DNA of 64,000 bases from NCBI GenBank assembly GCA_921293015.1, contig OV121089.1, positions 44,959,220-45,023,219 on the forward strand, written 5' to 3'. Each line of letters starts with the position of its first letter. The stretch's first letter is position 1. This document shows positions 10,251-22,530 of the stretch, one piece after another. The DNA comes from Phorcus lineatus. Taxonomy: Eukaryota; Mollusca; Gastropoda; Trochida; Trochidae. A program made the position numbers and the translations under genes. The notes beneath the pieces are model-generated. The model ran no database searches, was not told where the DNA came from, and worked only from the letters and a program-made list of their open reading frames with translations.

Positions 10251-12019
10251 CATAAAAGGCATTATGTCACATTTTCTATGGAACATTTGGGATCTTATTA
10301 AACATAGATTACCAATTGCCAGAAAATCTCTACACAGATGTGTTAAATGAAGATACCATGTTCGGTCAAGCTACACAAATTTATTGTCTTTACTCCAATG
10401 ATTTTGAGGTGTCCACACTAGATTGGCCCTAAATGTTTGCCCAATAAGTGACATTTTATTTTACATTTGTGGATAATCAAGAAGACCAAATAGAGGTTTT
10501 ACTCACTGAAGATATTTTGCATCAACTTGTATGTAAACTGCAATGTTTTAACATTTAAAACATTAAAAAAAACAAGATACAGTGGCTGAAGGTAGTTTTT
10601 GCTGTAACAAGAGTCATGTCGTCCCTTCAGCTGTTACTGCATACTTATCCGGTCCATTGCAGCCTCATCACATGTGTTTTGATTGTGATAGGACTGGTAA
10701 CCTGTTCTATACAACAAGACAATTTTAAGTATTTTATGAATGCTTCAACCAGTTACCTTATAATTGTTTGTTCACGTTGTACTGATGGTTCCATGCAAAT
10801 GTTTTATTTTAGTTGTATTTTGTGTTTTGTCACATAATTACCATCTTAATGAAAAAAGCAATTATGAAGAAAATTAACATCATTTTTCAGATGAATGTAG
10901 AAATGAAGATTTTTTTGGTCATATTTTTAAGGGATTATTTAAGCACAAGTATAAAAAAGGCATTTTTGACACTATGAATTGCCTTTCAAATATTAATTTG
11001 TTGTAAATTTGGAAAAGGGACTACAATTCTTTAGTATCAGATCAAGATTATTGAAAAAATCGGCTTATATCATCCGAAAAGAATTTGTAAAAAAATATCA
11101 TAATTGCATTTTTACATTGTATCTAATTACATTGATTATATTTTGTTTCCCTTTAAAGAGGAGAAACCGCTATTCGGTAGGTTGCATTGAAAATTTGGTG
11201 CATGGGTAAAAATTATTTATTCCATTCTACTTGAGTATATCTGTTGATTATGTATATACATTCATTAAAAATATTTCCTTCTTATCTATGTATTCACATG
11301 CTTGAAAATCAAACGTTATTATATGCATCCCACATGATAGACGTGTATTATATTATGCTCTTCCATCTTCCTATTGACATTAATTGTTTAGGAGTGGGAA
11401 ATTCACCGTAGGCCAGACAGTTTTTCTTGACCTTTTACCTGTTAGTTATGTCAGCTAATGATAAATCGTTCCCCATTGAAAGATAAAGAAGTTCTTATAG
11501 TAGTCAACTTCTTTATTTCATGAAATGCGATATTTCAGTTTAGATACCAACACCGTTATCAAGCAAGTAAATAGTTTTTGAAATACATATTTTTATTTTA
11601 ACTTCCATGTCACTGAAGTCATTCTTTGGTCCAGAAGTTTTGGGCTGATTCAGCTTTTTTTAAATAAGACAATTCTAAATGAATTGAACCTTAAACCAAA
11701 CCTTCAATTTCAGGTAATTTTGATAAATTTTCTGTACGTCTTGCTTTTATTAAATGTCTTTGGAAGAGTTGTATTTAATAAAATGAGTTGAATAATTTCT
11801 ATCTAATACAGATCATTTACAAGTTTTCCCAATAAAAACTTAATTTCAAGCGTAATTGTGTCAGCCTTCAGATTCTCATGCCCCATTCCCTATAGCTAAA
11901 TTTCATCTTGTAAAAAATGTAACCACATCACTTTTGAGTGTAAACGAAGTGGAATGGGGTCTAATGACTCTGAAAATTAGGTACAATTGCTTTAAGAAAT
12001 AGATCCAAAGACGTCATGT
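10251..12019. other. Intron, nothing specific recognised
   Basis: AT-rich. The frames at 10616-10837 and 11009-11209 are hydrophobic, low in information and probably chance. Confidence 0.5.
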
Positions 12020-12270
12020 TCCGTTTTTAAGAATAATTCAGAGCTCTCTCTCCTGATATCTAGTTACTTGTCACCAACGTCTGAAGCATTAAATGTTGTA
12101 AAGATACAGGAATGAATCAGTCTGAGTCGAGATAGATCTTCTCTGCCTCACCTAATTACCCTCAACATAATTAGTTGGTATTTACGGACGACATTACCGG
12201 CAGTCCGAGGCTGATTTCATGTGACAAGACGCATTAGTTTCGTAGGGTCCAGGCTGGGATCTGTCTGTGA
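12020..12270. promoter_or_regulatory. Candidate intronic conserved element with paired homeodomain sites
   Basis: This GC- and CpG-richer island in AT-rich intron contains ctaatta (12152-12158) and its inverse taattag (12168-12174) 9 bp apart, then a CpG-bearing block (acggacgacattaccggcag). It has no good frame and no repeat match. Assignment as an enhancer is inference. Confidence 0.3.
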
Positions 12271-14409
12271 TATTACTCTTATATTTACCCTGCTGTATTC
12301 TTGTTAATTCATTTACAAACCTCTTTACCTCTTTGTTCAACATTGTTTAACATTGTTTCTTTATATATGGTATAGTGATAATCAGTTTATCCACTTTCAT
12401 GCAGATTTACACTGAAATAGCCAGATATTAAAGTGTTGGATGTACAGGGATTTACATCTTGACAATTATCTTGTTGATTATGTTTACTGATATGAGTTTC
12501 AAAGTTTATTGAAGAAATAATCATAAGTTTGAATCACCTCTGTAGTAAATAACATTGATTTACCTCAATTTTATGATTGTTTATTAAACTACATCGTCCC
12601 TATTTTTCTACCTTACAAATATGTGTTGTGATAACTGCCTTGCCAACAGAAGGGTTAAAACACAGTGCTTAGAGTGACTTGTTTGATAGTAATAAAAAGA
12701 TTAGAATAATTGTGTGATAGGGAAAAAATGTTGAGTTGAAACAATCCAACAACAAGCATTGGAGTGGAGTGAGATTGTCGTTGAGATAATAAGCATTTTG
12801 ATGACAGCAGACAAGAAGCCATAGTCTTTGAAATACATGATGAAAATTGCTTGTCCCATTTTCTTACAATTTATCCCTTTTATGTCTTTCCATTAACCTT
12901 TGTGTTTAAATATTTTTATTTTTGTTTCAGATGTTTTTCTCTAAAATTGTTAATCTCAATTTCTTATATTTTATTCCTTTTATATATCTTTTGTGTTTGA
13001 TATATTCATTTGATTTCAGATGATTTTATCAAATATGATACATAATCTTTTTGACTGTTTCCATGGTTACGGTTTGATTCCCAATGTAATTGTGTTGGAG
13101 ATTTTATCTCCGATTCCTGGTTAGATGGACACTGATTAGTTAGTGGCTATTAAAGTGATGAGCTTTGATTTCCAGATCATCAAATTATCATCTTCATCTC
13201 CAAATAATGGAAATATTTATTCCTCGCCTGAGGTTGAAATTTTTTTTTTGGCCGATCGAGTTAAGTGACAGGATCCGTCTTTCCTAACCCTTTATCTGCT
13301 AATAAAGAAATTTATTCTAGCTATGTTTATCATTTCTGAGAAAATTGAAACGGTAGTTATATATCATGCATGACAAGCAAACAGGAAGCTTATGGTTCAG
13401 TTGACTTTAATTAATGACTGTCTTAAATTTGAAAAGATATCAAGTAAAGCTTGAAAAATGTTGAAATAGGGAGTAACTTAAACTTTCAAAAGCATTGGCT
13501 CACGATGAATGAATTTTTACATATTAAAGATGCTAGCAAATAGGACCATTTAAAAAAAAAAGATAATTGTCAGCTGCAGTGCAAAAATCATTTGAGATCA
13601 TTTCCAATGGTCCATGAAACAGTTTGAATTCAATCACAAAGCATTTATTCTTATATTCTGATAAAAAAAAGAAACATATTCTTTTAAGGCAATGAGAAAC
13701 AAACTTACTTGCCGAAATCTACAAATTATCACACTAAACAGAAGAAGTCAACAATTATGTATCCAGTTAAGCAACTGACACTCTAATAGCATCTGACAGG
13801 TACTAAATCGTAAGTCTTCAGAAACTTACTAAATGCTGTTCTGTATGTCATTAGAACGTCTTGATCACCTTGCAAGAAATCTACTGACTTTATTAGAAGT
13901 GAGGAATGTAATTGCATGTGAGTTCCATGGTCATCTTTTCACGGCATTCGTTCATTAAATGATTTCAAGTCTTCCCTTTTTGTCTTGCACTTTTGTGTTT
14001 TGATGAAGAGAGTTCAATGTATGCATCATTCTTTCCAGTGGTATGTTGTGTATTAAGTATGATAATACTGTCTTTCATGAAACTGTGTGAAAAAGTTAGT
14101 GTTTCATGGTCTAAAGTGTAAACAAATTACTTGAAAATATCTATTTAATCAATCTTTACTTCAATTTTGAAGTATCAACAGTTTTCTCTTTTTCCTCCTA
14201 CAGAGAATGTTTATTTCTTGAATATGAATTTGAAAATTTATCTCAAAGTAGTGAGGAACATGCTTAGATAGGTTTCACAATACAAAATTTTCCAATCTCA
14301 ATGTTCAGATCATTCTAAAGAGATGATGAGAGATGTTAAAATCATTTCCGATTGGTTGATGATTAGCTATTGAACTTTAAATCAATCTCCTATGAAGAAA
14401 CAGTGGACA
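12271..14409. other. Intron, nearly featureless
   Basis: AT-rich. Two diverged copies of a block (ttatcccttttatgtc ... gtttcagatg at 12870-12953 and ttattccttttatata ... atttcagatg at 12972-13023) form a short duplication with acceptor-like ends. No exon follows them. Confidence 0.45.
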
Positions 14410-15073
14410 TCTAGTCTACTTACAGGTTTGGTAATGTGTGGCAAAATCAACGTATCGGAAACATTTCGACGTTTGTAGAATTGTTCAAGCAACGATGTAT
14501 AGACATAGACAATCAGTTATTCTCATCGGACATTAATTTGGTCTCAAAACTGGATTTTTATCGTAGGGTAAAAACATTTATAGAGTTTGAGTAGTATATT
14601 AGTAGTGTCAGTGTGAGACAGTTTCGTATTTTTCTTAGTAGCTTTCGCTGCTCTAATCACAATTTGATGATAGAATACGGTAGATATATAGGTCTTAAAA
14701 GGGCCGATCGCCTTTGCCCGCTCTGTATTATACCTTATATTGAAAACGAATACCATTTTTGTTTAGAATGCCCTTTTTATAAGAAATTAAGAAATGATAT
14801 TCTTCCAGAATATTTCAATACATATCCTTCAGAATTAAAGCTAGCCCAATTATTTACATCAAAGAATACTCTTGTCATTAACTGCCTCACAAAATACTTA
14901 TTTCTTGCTATGAAAAAAAGAAATAGATTTCTGTCAATTGTTACAACCAAAACTAACTAACTAGTTGACATCGATGTGTTGATAATGCTCCATGGTGCTC
15001 TCATGTATATCAAAATACTGTATGACCTCATGTCTGTGGCCCCTTTACTGAATAAATTTCTCTCTCTCTCTAG
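14410..15073 (+). mobile_element. LINE 3' fragment (C-terminus of reverse transcriptase ORF plus 3' UTR)
   Basis: The + frame through 14415-14957 reads FGNVWQNQRIGN ... LDFYRRVKTF ... FRCSNHNLMIEYGRYIG ... RLCPLC ... ENEYHFCLECPFYKKLR. This is the conserved C-terminal region of CR1/Jockey-like non-LTR reverse transcriptases, with the C-x2-C ... H-x4-C cluster. One in-frame stop lies at 14592-14594. The 3' part (tgtggcccctttactgaata) ends in a (ct)n run at 15059-15073. The catalytic RT domain and endonuclease are absent, so it is a 5'-truncated dead copy. Confidence 0.85.
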
Positions 15074-15912
15074 TTGCTGTTAATGCACAGCGTTGACATT
15101 ACTCTACATGAAGGACTACAGGACCAATTGCTTTTCTTCTCTTATTCCAATCTAATCCCACTGAAATTTTTTCTGGCATTAACAAATGAAATAAAATCTG
15201 ATGTAAATTCAGTAGAAGACAGCAAGAATCCTGGATTCAACTACATAAGTATGTATATTGCTTAGTCCCTCATTTACAAGCCCCCTGTTAAGTTGTAGTC
15301 AGAAATGTTGTTATGAAGAGTTATTTCAGGATACTAACTTTGTACATAAAACAATCAAGAGTGAAAGTCTATGATTCATCTTTCTTCTTCAAAAGTTTTT
15401 GAAATTCTTATTCCCTATGCCGATAAAATACACTTCTAAATGGCTTTCAAAGATGTGACATTTCAATAAAATTGAAAAATATTTCCATATGTACTAAAGG
15501 TCTCAAAAATTTCGAAAGTTCTTGGAACTTGGCTATTTATGAGTATGTTAATTAAACTAATAATTTCAAACCTGTCATATTCTAGAGATAGAATGAATAA
15601 TGATCGTCTTCCATGATGTCCGTAATTTACCTAGACCAGAGACAGCTTATTATATTTCGTCAAACCACAATCTGTTTCCCACATGCCAGGAGATGTCCAG
15701 GTGTCTCCTCTGTCTTCATACAAACATATTTTCCTTTAACTAAAAAGATAACAATATTTTTTGTTGTAATTTCTAATTAATTTCTTGTATTATAGTCCAA
15801 ATTCATTCAATGATTTTTACACAGAACACTTTTTAAAAATAAATTCTTACATATTTATCTCTTTGTTGCTGTATTATGTATATGTATAGGTATATTATCT
15901 ATATGATAACAT

Positions 15913-16215
15913 GGGGCAGGATTGCACAGTGGTAAGATCAAGAGGTCCAGAGTATCGAATCCCACCTGGGGCTCAGCAACTTTGTCTGCAGTGAAGAACT
16001 GTCCTACATTCAGTCAGGTTTGGGTGCAATGTTACACCGAAATTAAGCGCATTACCACCGATGGTTCACTTGTTCCAGCTAGTGCTAACAGGTTTCACCA
16101 CAATGCATAGCCACAATAGTGTTGTTGGCTTTCTCCCTGCAAAGATATTAGCATGTGTAATATTGGTGAAGTACTCTTGAAAGCGGTGTTACACCCAAAC
16201 TCATGTCACCTCACC
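15913..16215 (+). mobile_element. tRNA-derived SINE, shortened head
   Basis: The head ggggcaggattgcacagtgg runs, after a short deletion, into atcaagaggtccag and a mutated B box (agtatcgaatccc). The body has actttgtctgcagtgaagaa, gtttcaccacaatgcatagc and tttctccctgcaaagatatt, ending gcggtgttacacccaaac with an acctc tail. Confidence 0.88.
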
Positions 16216-16351
16216 TATGAATACAGGTTATTGAAACAAATTCTATTTGTCACCCTAATTATAACTTGGTCACTGATCATTTAGATTACTTAAGTTTCAT
16301 AACATTCAAACATATCAAGTAGGAGTTTTACTGATCTTTGGCCAACAAGAT

Positions 16352-16555
16352 ATGTTTTCTTATTATGTAAAGGGTGAAAGTTGGAAAACTTTTGTAAGAA
16401 ATGCTATTGAATGTCCATCAATATCTGTAGATCACAAAAGATCAGCTGAACACATGTTAAGGATGTATGAGCAGTTAATAAAACATGAAGTGTTGACGGT
16501 CAAAAAGTTTGAATTTTTCAAATATGAATTTAGCAAATTAAAGGAACAAAGTTAA
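16352..16555 (+). CDS. Small open frame of unknown origin (67 codons)
   Basis: It encodes MFSYYVKGESWKTFVRNAIE, then a charged stretch with HKRSAEHMLRMYEQLIKHEV and a K/E/F-rich end KFEFFKYEFSKLKEQS. The composition is more protein-like than most frames here (balanced charges, amphipathic helix), but it has no recognised domain and no splice or promoter context. It may be a piece of a transposon-encoded protein or simply chance. Nearby frames at 16594-16806 and 16877-17077 are even less convincing. Confidence 0.2.
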   Translation: MFSYYVKGESWKTFVRNAIECPSISVDHKRSAEHMLRMYEQLIKHEVLTVKKFEFFKYEFSKLKEQS

Positions 16556-16809
16556 CCTCCAAAAGTTACCAGCCTAGACAAAAGGTAACCAGGTTGCGGG
16601 TGGCGGACAGGCCTTACTTTATACACCGGTATAAGTCTCTAGTTTTAAACTGTTACAAGCCTTCAGAAGATTGTTCAAACATAGTTATCAGACTTGTATC
16701 AGTGTGCATACACAGCAAATCATTCAATTGTATTGAAATTGAAATATGTCCATTGCAAAATGTTGACAATATCACAAGATTGTTAAATCAGCAGCTTATT
16801 ATTTGAATC

Positions 16810-18039
16810 ATTTGAGTTTTGTAGTTATATATATATATATATACATACATACATTACTCTTATCAATGCCATCAAAATGGTAACAGTGTCTGTAATGTTC
16901 GATAAATATGAATCTAATGTCTTGAGTATCTATATTAGTTTACGTCTGGACATAAAGTTAACAGACATGAAGGTTGTTCACAGTATCATCAGTTTAAACG
17001 GAATATGTTGCTCAACGAAATGCCAACTTCAAGTTTTCTTCCATGGACTTCAGCATTTAGGTCAGTGCTACTTTTGAAAATAGTTTTATTGAATATATCA
17101 AGACTATTTTCTAGCAAGTGTGTCATAAAAGTTCTAAAAGTTTCAAATATGAATTCTTTAGTAACTGTTCTGTTCAAGTAAAATCAAGTGATGACTATGG
17201 TAAGTCAGTGGTGTATGAAATTATCTAAAGTAAAAAGTGTCATTTTGTAAATTTAAACGGCAATGGAAAATATTAAAGTTATCATAATATGAACCTTTTT
17301 TCATGCACTGATGTAAATGTGAGCGCCACTAATCCTTGGTGGAACGTTGTGGAAGCTTGATGTTTAACAGTAAAGAACAGCAGAGAACTTTGGTCTTTAA
17401 ATTCAGATATTTATTTACATAATATAAACCAAAAATAACCCCCAAGCCATGTACAAGCTATCATCTACATCAAAATGTTTTGTTTGTGACACAAATGTCC
17501 AAATATATTCTTACTAGTAGCAAGGCAGCTTTTTGTAAATAGAGAAAAATTCTATTGCTTTCAAAAATATATCAACTTGGCAAAGAGCCAACAAAAAAGT
17601 ATGAATTCCAACATAAATACATTAATCTACTTAATGTTTGATATGGTATGTCAAATGCCTACAAAACAATTTCAAATTACATTGTAACAATCAAAAGAAT
17701 TTTGAGAGACATCTGCCCTCAACAAAGACCAAATCCTACTACCACATGCGTCTTAGCAGGGTCAGCTGTAGAACATGCCAATTTCAGCTGCATTTTAGCA
17801 AATGTTATATGCATTTCTATTCCTTAATTCCATTCCCCCTCCATGATAGAACTATGTCTATAATTAAAGCAACATATGTGCAAAAAACTCATCATCATTC
17901 ATTACAATTTTACATTCATGGATATATAACTCAATGACCAATCACATAGTGTTAGTATCAAAGCTGAACCTCTGTTTATCGCAACAAAGAAGTTGATTAT
18001 CCATAAAACTTTTTTCCTTCAGGATTAGGGTTGTTAGGG
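16810..18039. other. Intron without recognised elements apart from a microsatellite
   Basis: AT-rich. The 99-codon frame at 17638-17937 is rich in Y, F, H and C without domain order and is likely chance. Confidence 0.45.
16829..16852. repeat. (TA)n / (CATA)n microsatellite
   Basis: A tatata run passes into catacatacat. Confidence 0.85.
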
Positions 18040-18668
18040 GGGACAATGATGAAGAGGATGATGATGATTTATTGCCCAAGAAGGGAAGGGTTGCTTGATG
18101 ATGATGATGATGATTTAATGACCAAAAAGGGAAGATTTGCTTGATGATGATGATGATGATGATGATGATTTATTGCCCATGAACGGAAGGGTTGCATGAT
18201 GATGATAATGATGATTTAATGACCAAAAAGGGAAGATTTGCTTGATGATGATGATGATGATTTATTTCCAAAGAAGGGAAGGGTTGCTTGATGATGATGA
18301 TGATGATTTAATGACCAAAAAGGGAAGATTTGCTTGGTGATGATAATGATGATTTAATGACCAAAAAGGGAAGATTTGCTTGATGATGATGATGATGATT
18401 TAATGACCAAAAAGGGAAGATTTGCTTGATGATGATGATGATGATGATGATGATAATTTATTGCCCATGAACGGAAGGGTTGCATGATGATGATAATGAT
18501 GATTTAATGACCAAAAAGGGAAGATTTGCTTGATGATGATGATGATGATTTATTTCCAAAGAAGGGAAGGGTTGCTTGATGATGATGATGATGATTTAAT
18601 GACCAAAAAGGGAAGATTTGCTTGGTGATGATAATGATGATTTAATGACCAAAAAGGGAAGATTTGCT

Positions 18669-18710
<42 letters not shown>

Positions 18711-18740
18711 ATTTCCAAAGAAGGGAAGGGTTGCTTGATA
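18040..18740 (+). repeat. Composite GAT minisatellite with 288-bp higher-order period
   Basis: (gat)n runs alternate with spacers of three types: ttaatgaccaaaaagggaag, ttatttccaaagaagggaag and ttattgcccatgaacggaag, each ending in ttgctt or ttgcat. The order of spacer types repeats: the third spacer core begins at 18173 and again at 18461, giving two copies of a 288-bp higher-order unit. A frame of repeated Met over the last array is an artefact of gat repeats. Confidence 0.93.
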
Positions 18741-19029
18741 GATGTGCATTCACAAATCGTGATGTACATTCAGCATTAAGTCAAACAGAGGCAACTATTT
18801 TGGCAACCATGCTTTACACGCTTGTCTTAAAAAATGCATCAGTCATTTGTTGACAGGAATACTGACACAGGAATTCCTTGATTTTTATGTTTAGATGATG
18901 ATACTGGTACGTCTCGTCAATATTTCAATCACGGTGGATATGGTGAATACAATACACATTAAACCTGTACAAGAAATCTGGGTTCCTAATCACCCCTTGA
19001 AAGAAAAATGTAAAACTTAAAAAGGTTAG

Positions 19030-19350
19030 CTAGATGCAAGTAGTTGTTGAAGACGTATCTCTACTCTCAAGGCTTCCGAGGACCTGTTTTAAACACACTG
19101 GGATCCTAACGAACGGTTGTTAACGAGTTGATTAGCAGGAGCTAATGACAACTGTCTTCTCGATAGGCCTCCTTGTAGAGCTGAGCTGGATTTAACGAGG
19201 CTATAGCATGAGTTGTCCCGATCTCCTTCCTCCTCGCTTTTATTTCTTCCTGCGGCGCCTTCGAGCACAGGAAGCAATGGAGTAAACTATCCCGAGATGG
19301 CCACAGGTCCATTTGACACTGGAGTTTTAGTTAACCTGTATCAGGCTTCC
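19030..19350. promoter_or_regulatory. Candidate conserved GC-rich island in intron
   Basis: Composition shifts to GC- and CpG-rich (cttcctgcggcgccttcgag, gatcctaacgaacggttg). Homeobox-type and MYB-like motifs occur (agctaatgacaactg, aacggttgttaac). It matches none of the repeat families seen. A 62-codon minus-strand frame covers part of it (19089-19277) but has no domain. An enhancer or a hidden exon are both possible. Confidence 0.3.
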
Positions 19351-20005
19351 TTTTAGGGTTTGAATTTGGGCTAATGTTCCAGCAGGGTCAGAAAGAATTT
19401 TTACGGATATCGGTGTATGAATCAAGGCTGAAAACTAACCTGACCAATTTGCAACTTTGCATAACAGACATGAGTTAAAAAAAATAACCAAACTAAATGT
19501 GTAGAAACAAAACCTTTGTGATTCAATGTTTCCAAACGTATGTTCACAGAAATATGCCACATCTATTCTTTTCATATTTCTTTGGGTTTTTATAAGCATT
19601 ATTTTATAATTTTGCACAAATATAGGTTATTGCATTGGTTGATCAATAAAAGGAGGGGATACGGTAAGGACATATTCAAACTTGAACTCGGGATAAATTA
19701 ACGACCTGGTCAGGAGGTTTAACGACTTGGTCACTTGGTATTAATTGTTCAGCGCATATGTTGGGCATTCGTCAGCTGATGGTCAAATAACAAGGATAGA
19801 CTTGGTCAAATAGATCTTAATTTACGACACATAGGTCAAATTGATTTATGCTTCTTGACACTTGAGTAATTGATGTATTCTTGACTATTAGGTCAAATTG
19901 ATGTAAACTTGTCTCTTAGTTAAAGATGGAATTTACTTCAACAGCTACTGATAATTACAAATTGTTTGAGGTATGTTGTCCACCGCCTGGTGATAATGGC
20001 TGAGT

Positions 20006-20074
20006 CGAGTGACTTCACAACATCTAGCAGAGTGACTTCACGACATCTAGCAGAGTGACTTCACAACATCTAGC
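20006..20074 (+). repeat. 23-bp tandem repeat, 3 copies
   Basis: Units at 20006, 20029 and 20052 read agagtgacttcacaacatct plus agc with one or two changes. Confidence 0.93.
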
Positions 20075-20092
20075 ACGTAGTTACAGAGAGAC

Positions 20093-20185
20093 GTCATCTA
20101 TTGCCCGTCTCGCTTCACAAGAAGTCATCTATTGCCCGTCTCACTTCACAAGAAGTCATCTATTGCCCGTCTCGCTTCACAAGAA
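20093..20185 (+). repeat. 31-bp tandem repeat, 3 copies
   Basis: Units at 20093, 20124 and 20155 begin gtcatctattgcccgtctcg and continue cttcacaagaa; the second has a single base change. A partial fourth unit follows. It lies 18 bp after the 23-bp array, and both units contain cttcaca. Confidence 0.94.
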
Positions 20186-20470
20186 GTCATCCATTCAACT
20201 ACCCCCTCCAATTATCCAAATATACAGCACTTATCTATATAAGTGTCTTCTTTCAGTGACGCATCTTTCAAATGAGATTTCTATGAACTAAATAACATAT
20301 TTCATCAGCACCTTGTGACAGTCTACGTGTGTACAAAAAATTCATTTTTGTAAGGAAGGTTTTTATTTTCATCTCACCCTTCCTTAACCCCCCTAATTTC
20401 TGTTTTAACATATTTTCAAGGAAACATAACAAAATCTTTATTAAAACAAGGCCCACATTGCCTCGTCAAT

Positions 20471-20657
20471 GTTTCGTTTAGTAACATTATTTGAAACCAG
20501 GTTGGCTGCCGGAAGTGATGCATTTGTGGAGGTGATTGTCAGCAAGGAACATATTTCATGCCTATTTCGAAGCATTTCGTTAATTTGGATCGATTGCGTG
20601 GTGTGCCCTCGGTCTCACAGAACAGTTTGAGTTTCGTTTAATAACATCCATTTTAGA
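20471..20657. repeat. 143-bp segment bounded by 17-bp direct repeats
   Basis: gtttcgtttagtaacat at 20471-20487 recurs as gtttcgtttaataacat at 20631/20641-20647. The segment between is more CpG-rich than its surroundings and lacks a known transposon end. It could be an insertion with target duplication or an independent duplication. Confidence 0.45.
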
Positions 20658-22199
20658 AATGCTCTCCATCATCTGATATTGTTCCTGCGGATATCGAAAA
20701 TTATATGGAGACAAAAATAGAAGAAATGAGATAGAAAATGAAGTTTAATGGGGAGTGCACACCACTTGTTGGAATGGTTAAATCTGTCACCCATACAACA
20801 ACAAGTTCATAGATCAAATAAAACTTGTTGATGTATTTCATTTTGTTTTAGAGTGTTTGATTTACAGAGATTATATTCAATTTAATCAACAGAAGAAATG
20901 TTTTAAGATGATAAATTTGCTGATTTTGCAAGAAATTAATCCTTTTACCATTTATCTGTATATATATGGAGAAATTTCAATATTTCATGAAAAATTGAAT
21001 ATAATTTCTGTTTCATTTTTTAAGCAAAAATGTACAGTATGTTGATTTCATTGGTTAGTAATTTTTAAAAACATTTTTGGAAAACTCATGTGATACTTTG
21101 GCTTAAAGAGTGAATATTCTTTTATACATATGCCCAGTTTTTTTTAATGTCAATAAGTCTATTGTAATATATCACTCACAATCAGCGCTGGTGATGTTTG
21201 AAGAATGTTAAAGGTATTCTCTTGAAATTAATGAAAATCTCAGCTATATCTTTGCTGGCGGCAATATTCTAAATCTAATTTCTGAATAAGATGGTTTTTC
21301 AGAAGTCCTCTGGCTTTTTGACTATCACTTTGAACTAAATTCTATTTTCCATTTTTAGCACTTTATAACAAGGGAAAATCTTTTTTGGTTTTAAATTTGA
21401 TAAAGATTTTGTTTGTTAGGCTTCATTGTTATATGAAGCCTCACTATACACATTCTGATACCCTATTTCTTTCAAATTATGATGGCTTTCAAACTAATTA
21501 CCATTTGTTTAACTATTCATAACATAAGAGCTTGTTAGAACAACTTCTCTTAATAAGAAAGGTTATGTGGATTCTGATTATTACCTAATGTTCAAAATAT
21601 TTTTCATTTCAATTTTCAATGTCAAAATGTTAAATTTTGGCGATTCGTATTTGAAAGTAATTGTGAATTTTAATGCTAAAAACCTTTTATGCAAATAAAC
21701 CTTTTTACCAGCTTATACTGCTAGCTAAAACTGTTAATTAAAACATCAAAGAGTCCATTTTTGGTCTTATATGGACTATAAATGCTTCCTTCAGGCAGTT
21801 CAAGATGATCAACATATTTTCTAAAATTCTGAATATCATATATATATTCTCTGACTTTTTTAAATCTTTGCTCTTAACAAAATGTTAACTTTCAACTGAT
21901 GATATAAAATTGTAGGAATTTCAAAGGAGGGTTGTTAATCAAATTGTTAAAAGCAAGTAGACTAGCTTCTGGATAATCTGTAGATCCTCAATGATCATCT
22001 TGATACTTGTAGTCAGGGATTGCCTCAATTAATGCCATTTTAATTAAAGTATTGTATGATTTACATCATTATTTTGTTTAATGAATATTTTGTTACAAAA
22101 GAGGTCATTTAGTATATTATTTGTGTATGGTTGAAATATTCAATTTAAGAACAAGTATACCATCATTATTTCTTTGACTTTCTTGGATTTTTTAAGGTA
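20658..22199. other. Very AT-rich intron, nothing recognised
   Basis: No repeats, frames or islands stand out. Confidence 0.5.
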
Positions 22200-22530
22200 A
22201 AGGCTTGTTTCAATATTCAATATTTTCCTCGTTTCCCCATCGAACTCGCTGCTTGCGTGTAAAGTGATTTGGCCTGTTGCTATTTATAGATACTTGTTAT
22301 TGACCATATTTGAACATGTTATGGAGGAGAGGTTCGAGTTTCATCAGAAATAGAATGAAGTGATCGCCTCCACACAAAAAATGAAATCCCTTTTTGAGTC
22401 CTCTGTCTAAGCTGATGTCTTAAAACCAAATCTGAGAAGTAAAAGTCTGTTGGCTGTGCCAAGATCTGGCTAGATACAGGTTTTCGTAGTTTTATCTCAT
22501 AACTTCCTTCAATTCTAAACAGGGACCTTG
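22200..22530. other. Moderately GC-rich intron stretch
   Basis: A block with cgaactcgctgcttgcgtgt and a mixed-composition stretch stands out from very AT-rich flanks. The minus-strand frame (22319-22534, 71 codons) shows no domain. No repeat was recognised. A conserved noncoding element is possible. Confidence 0.22.

Noticed and set aside
12900-13030. Two acceptor-like gtttcag/atttcag sites each followed by atg
   Set aside because: They are parts of a small duplication; the following sequence stops quickly and shows no coding texture.
14544-14756. Minus-strand 70-codon frame
   Set aside because: It is antisense to the LINE reverse-transcriptase tail.
18668-18853. Frame starting with 13 methionines
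   Set aside because: It is created by the (atg)n reading of the GAT repeat.
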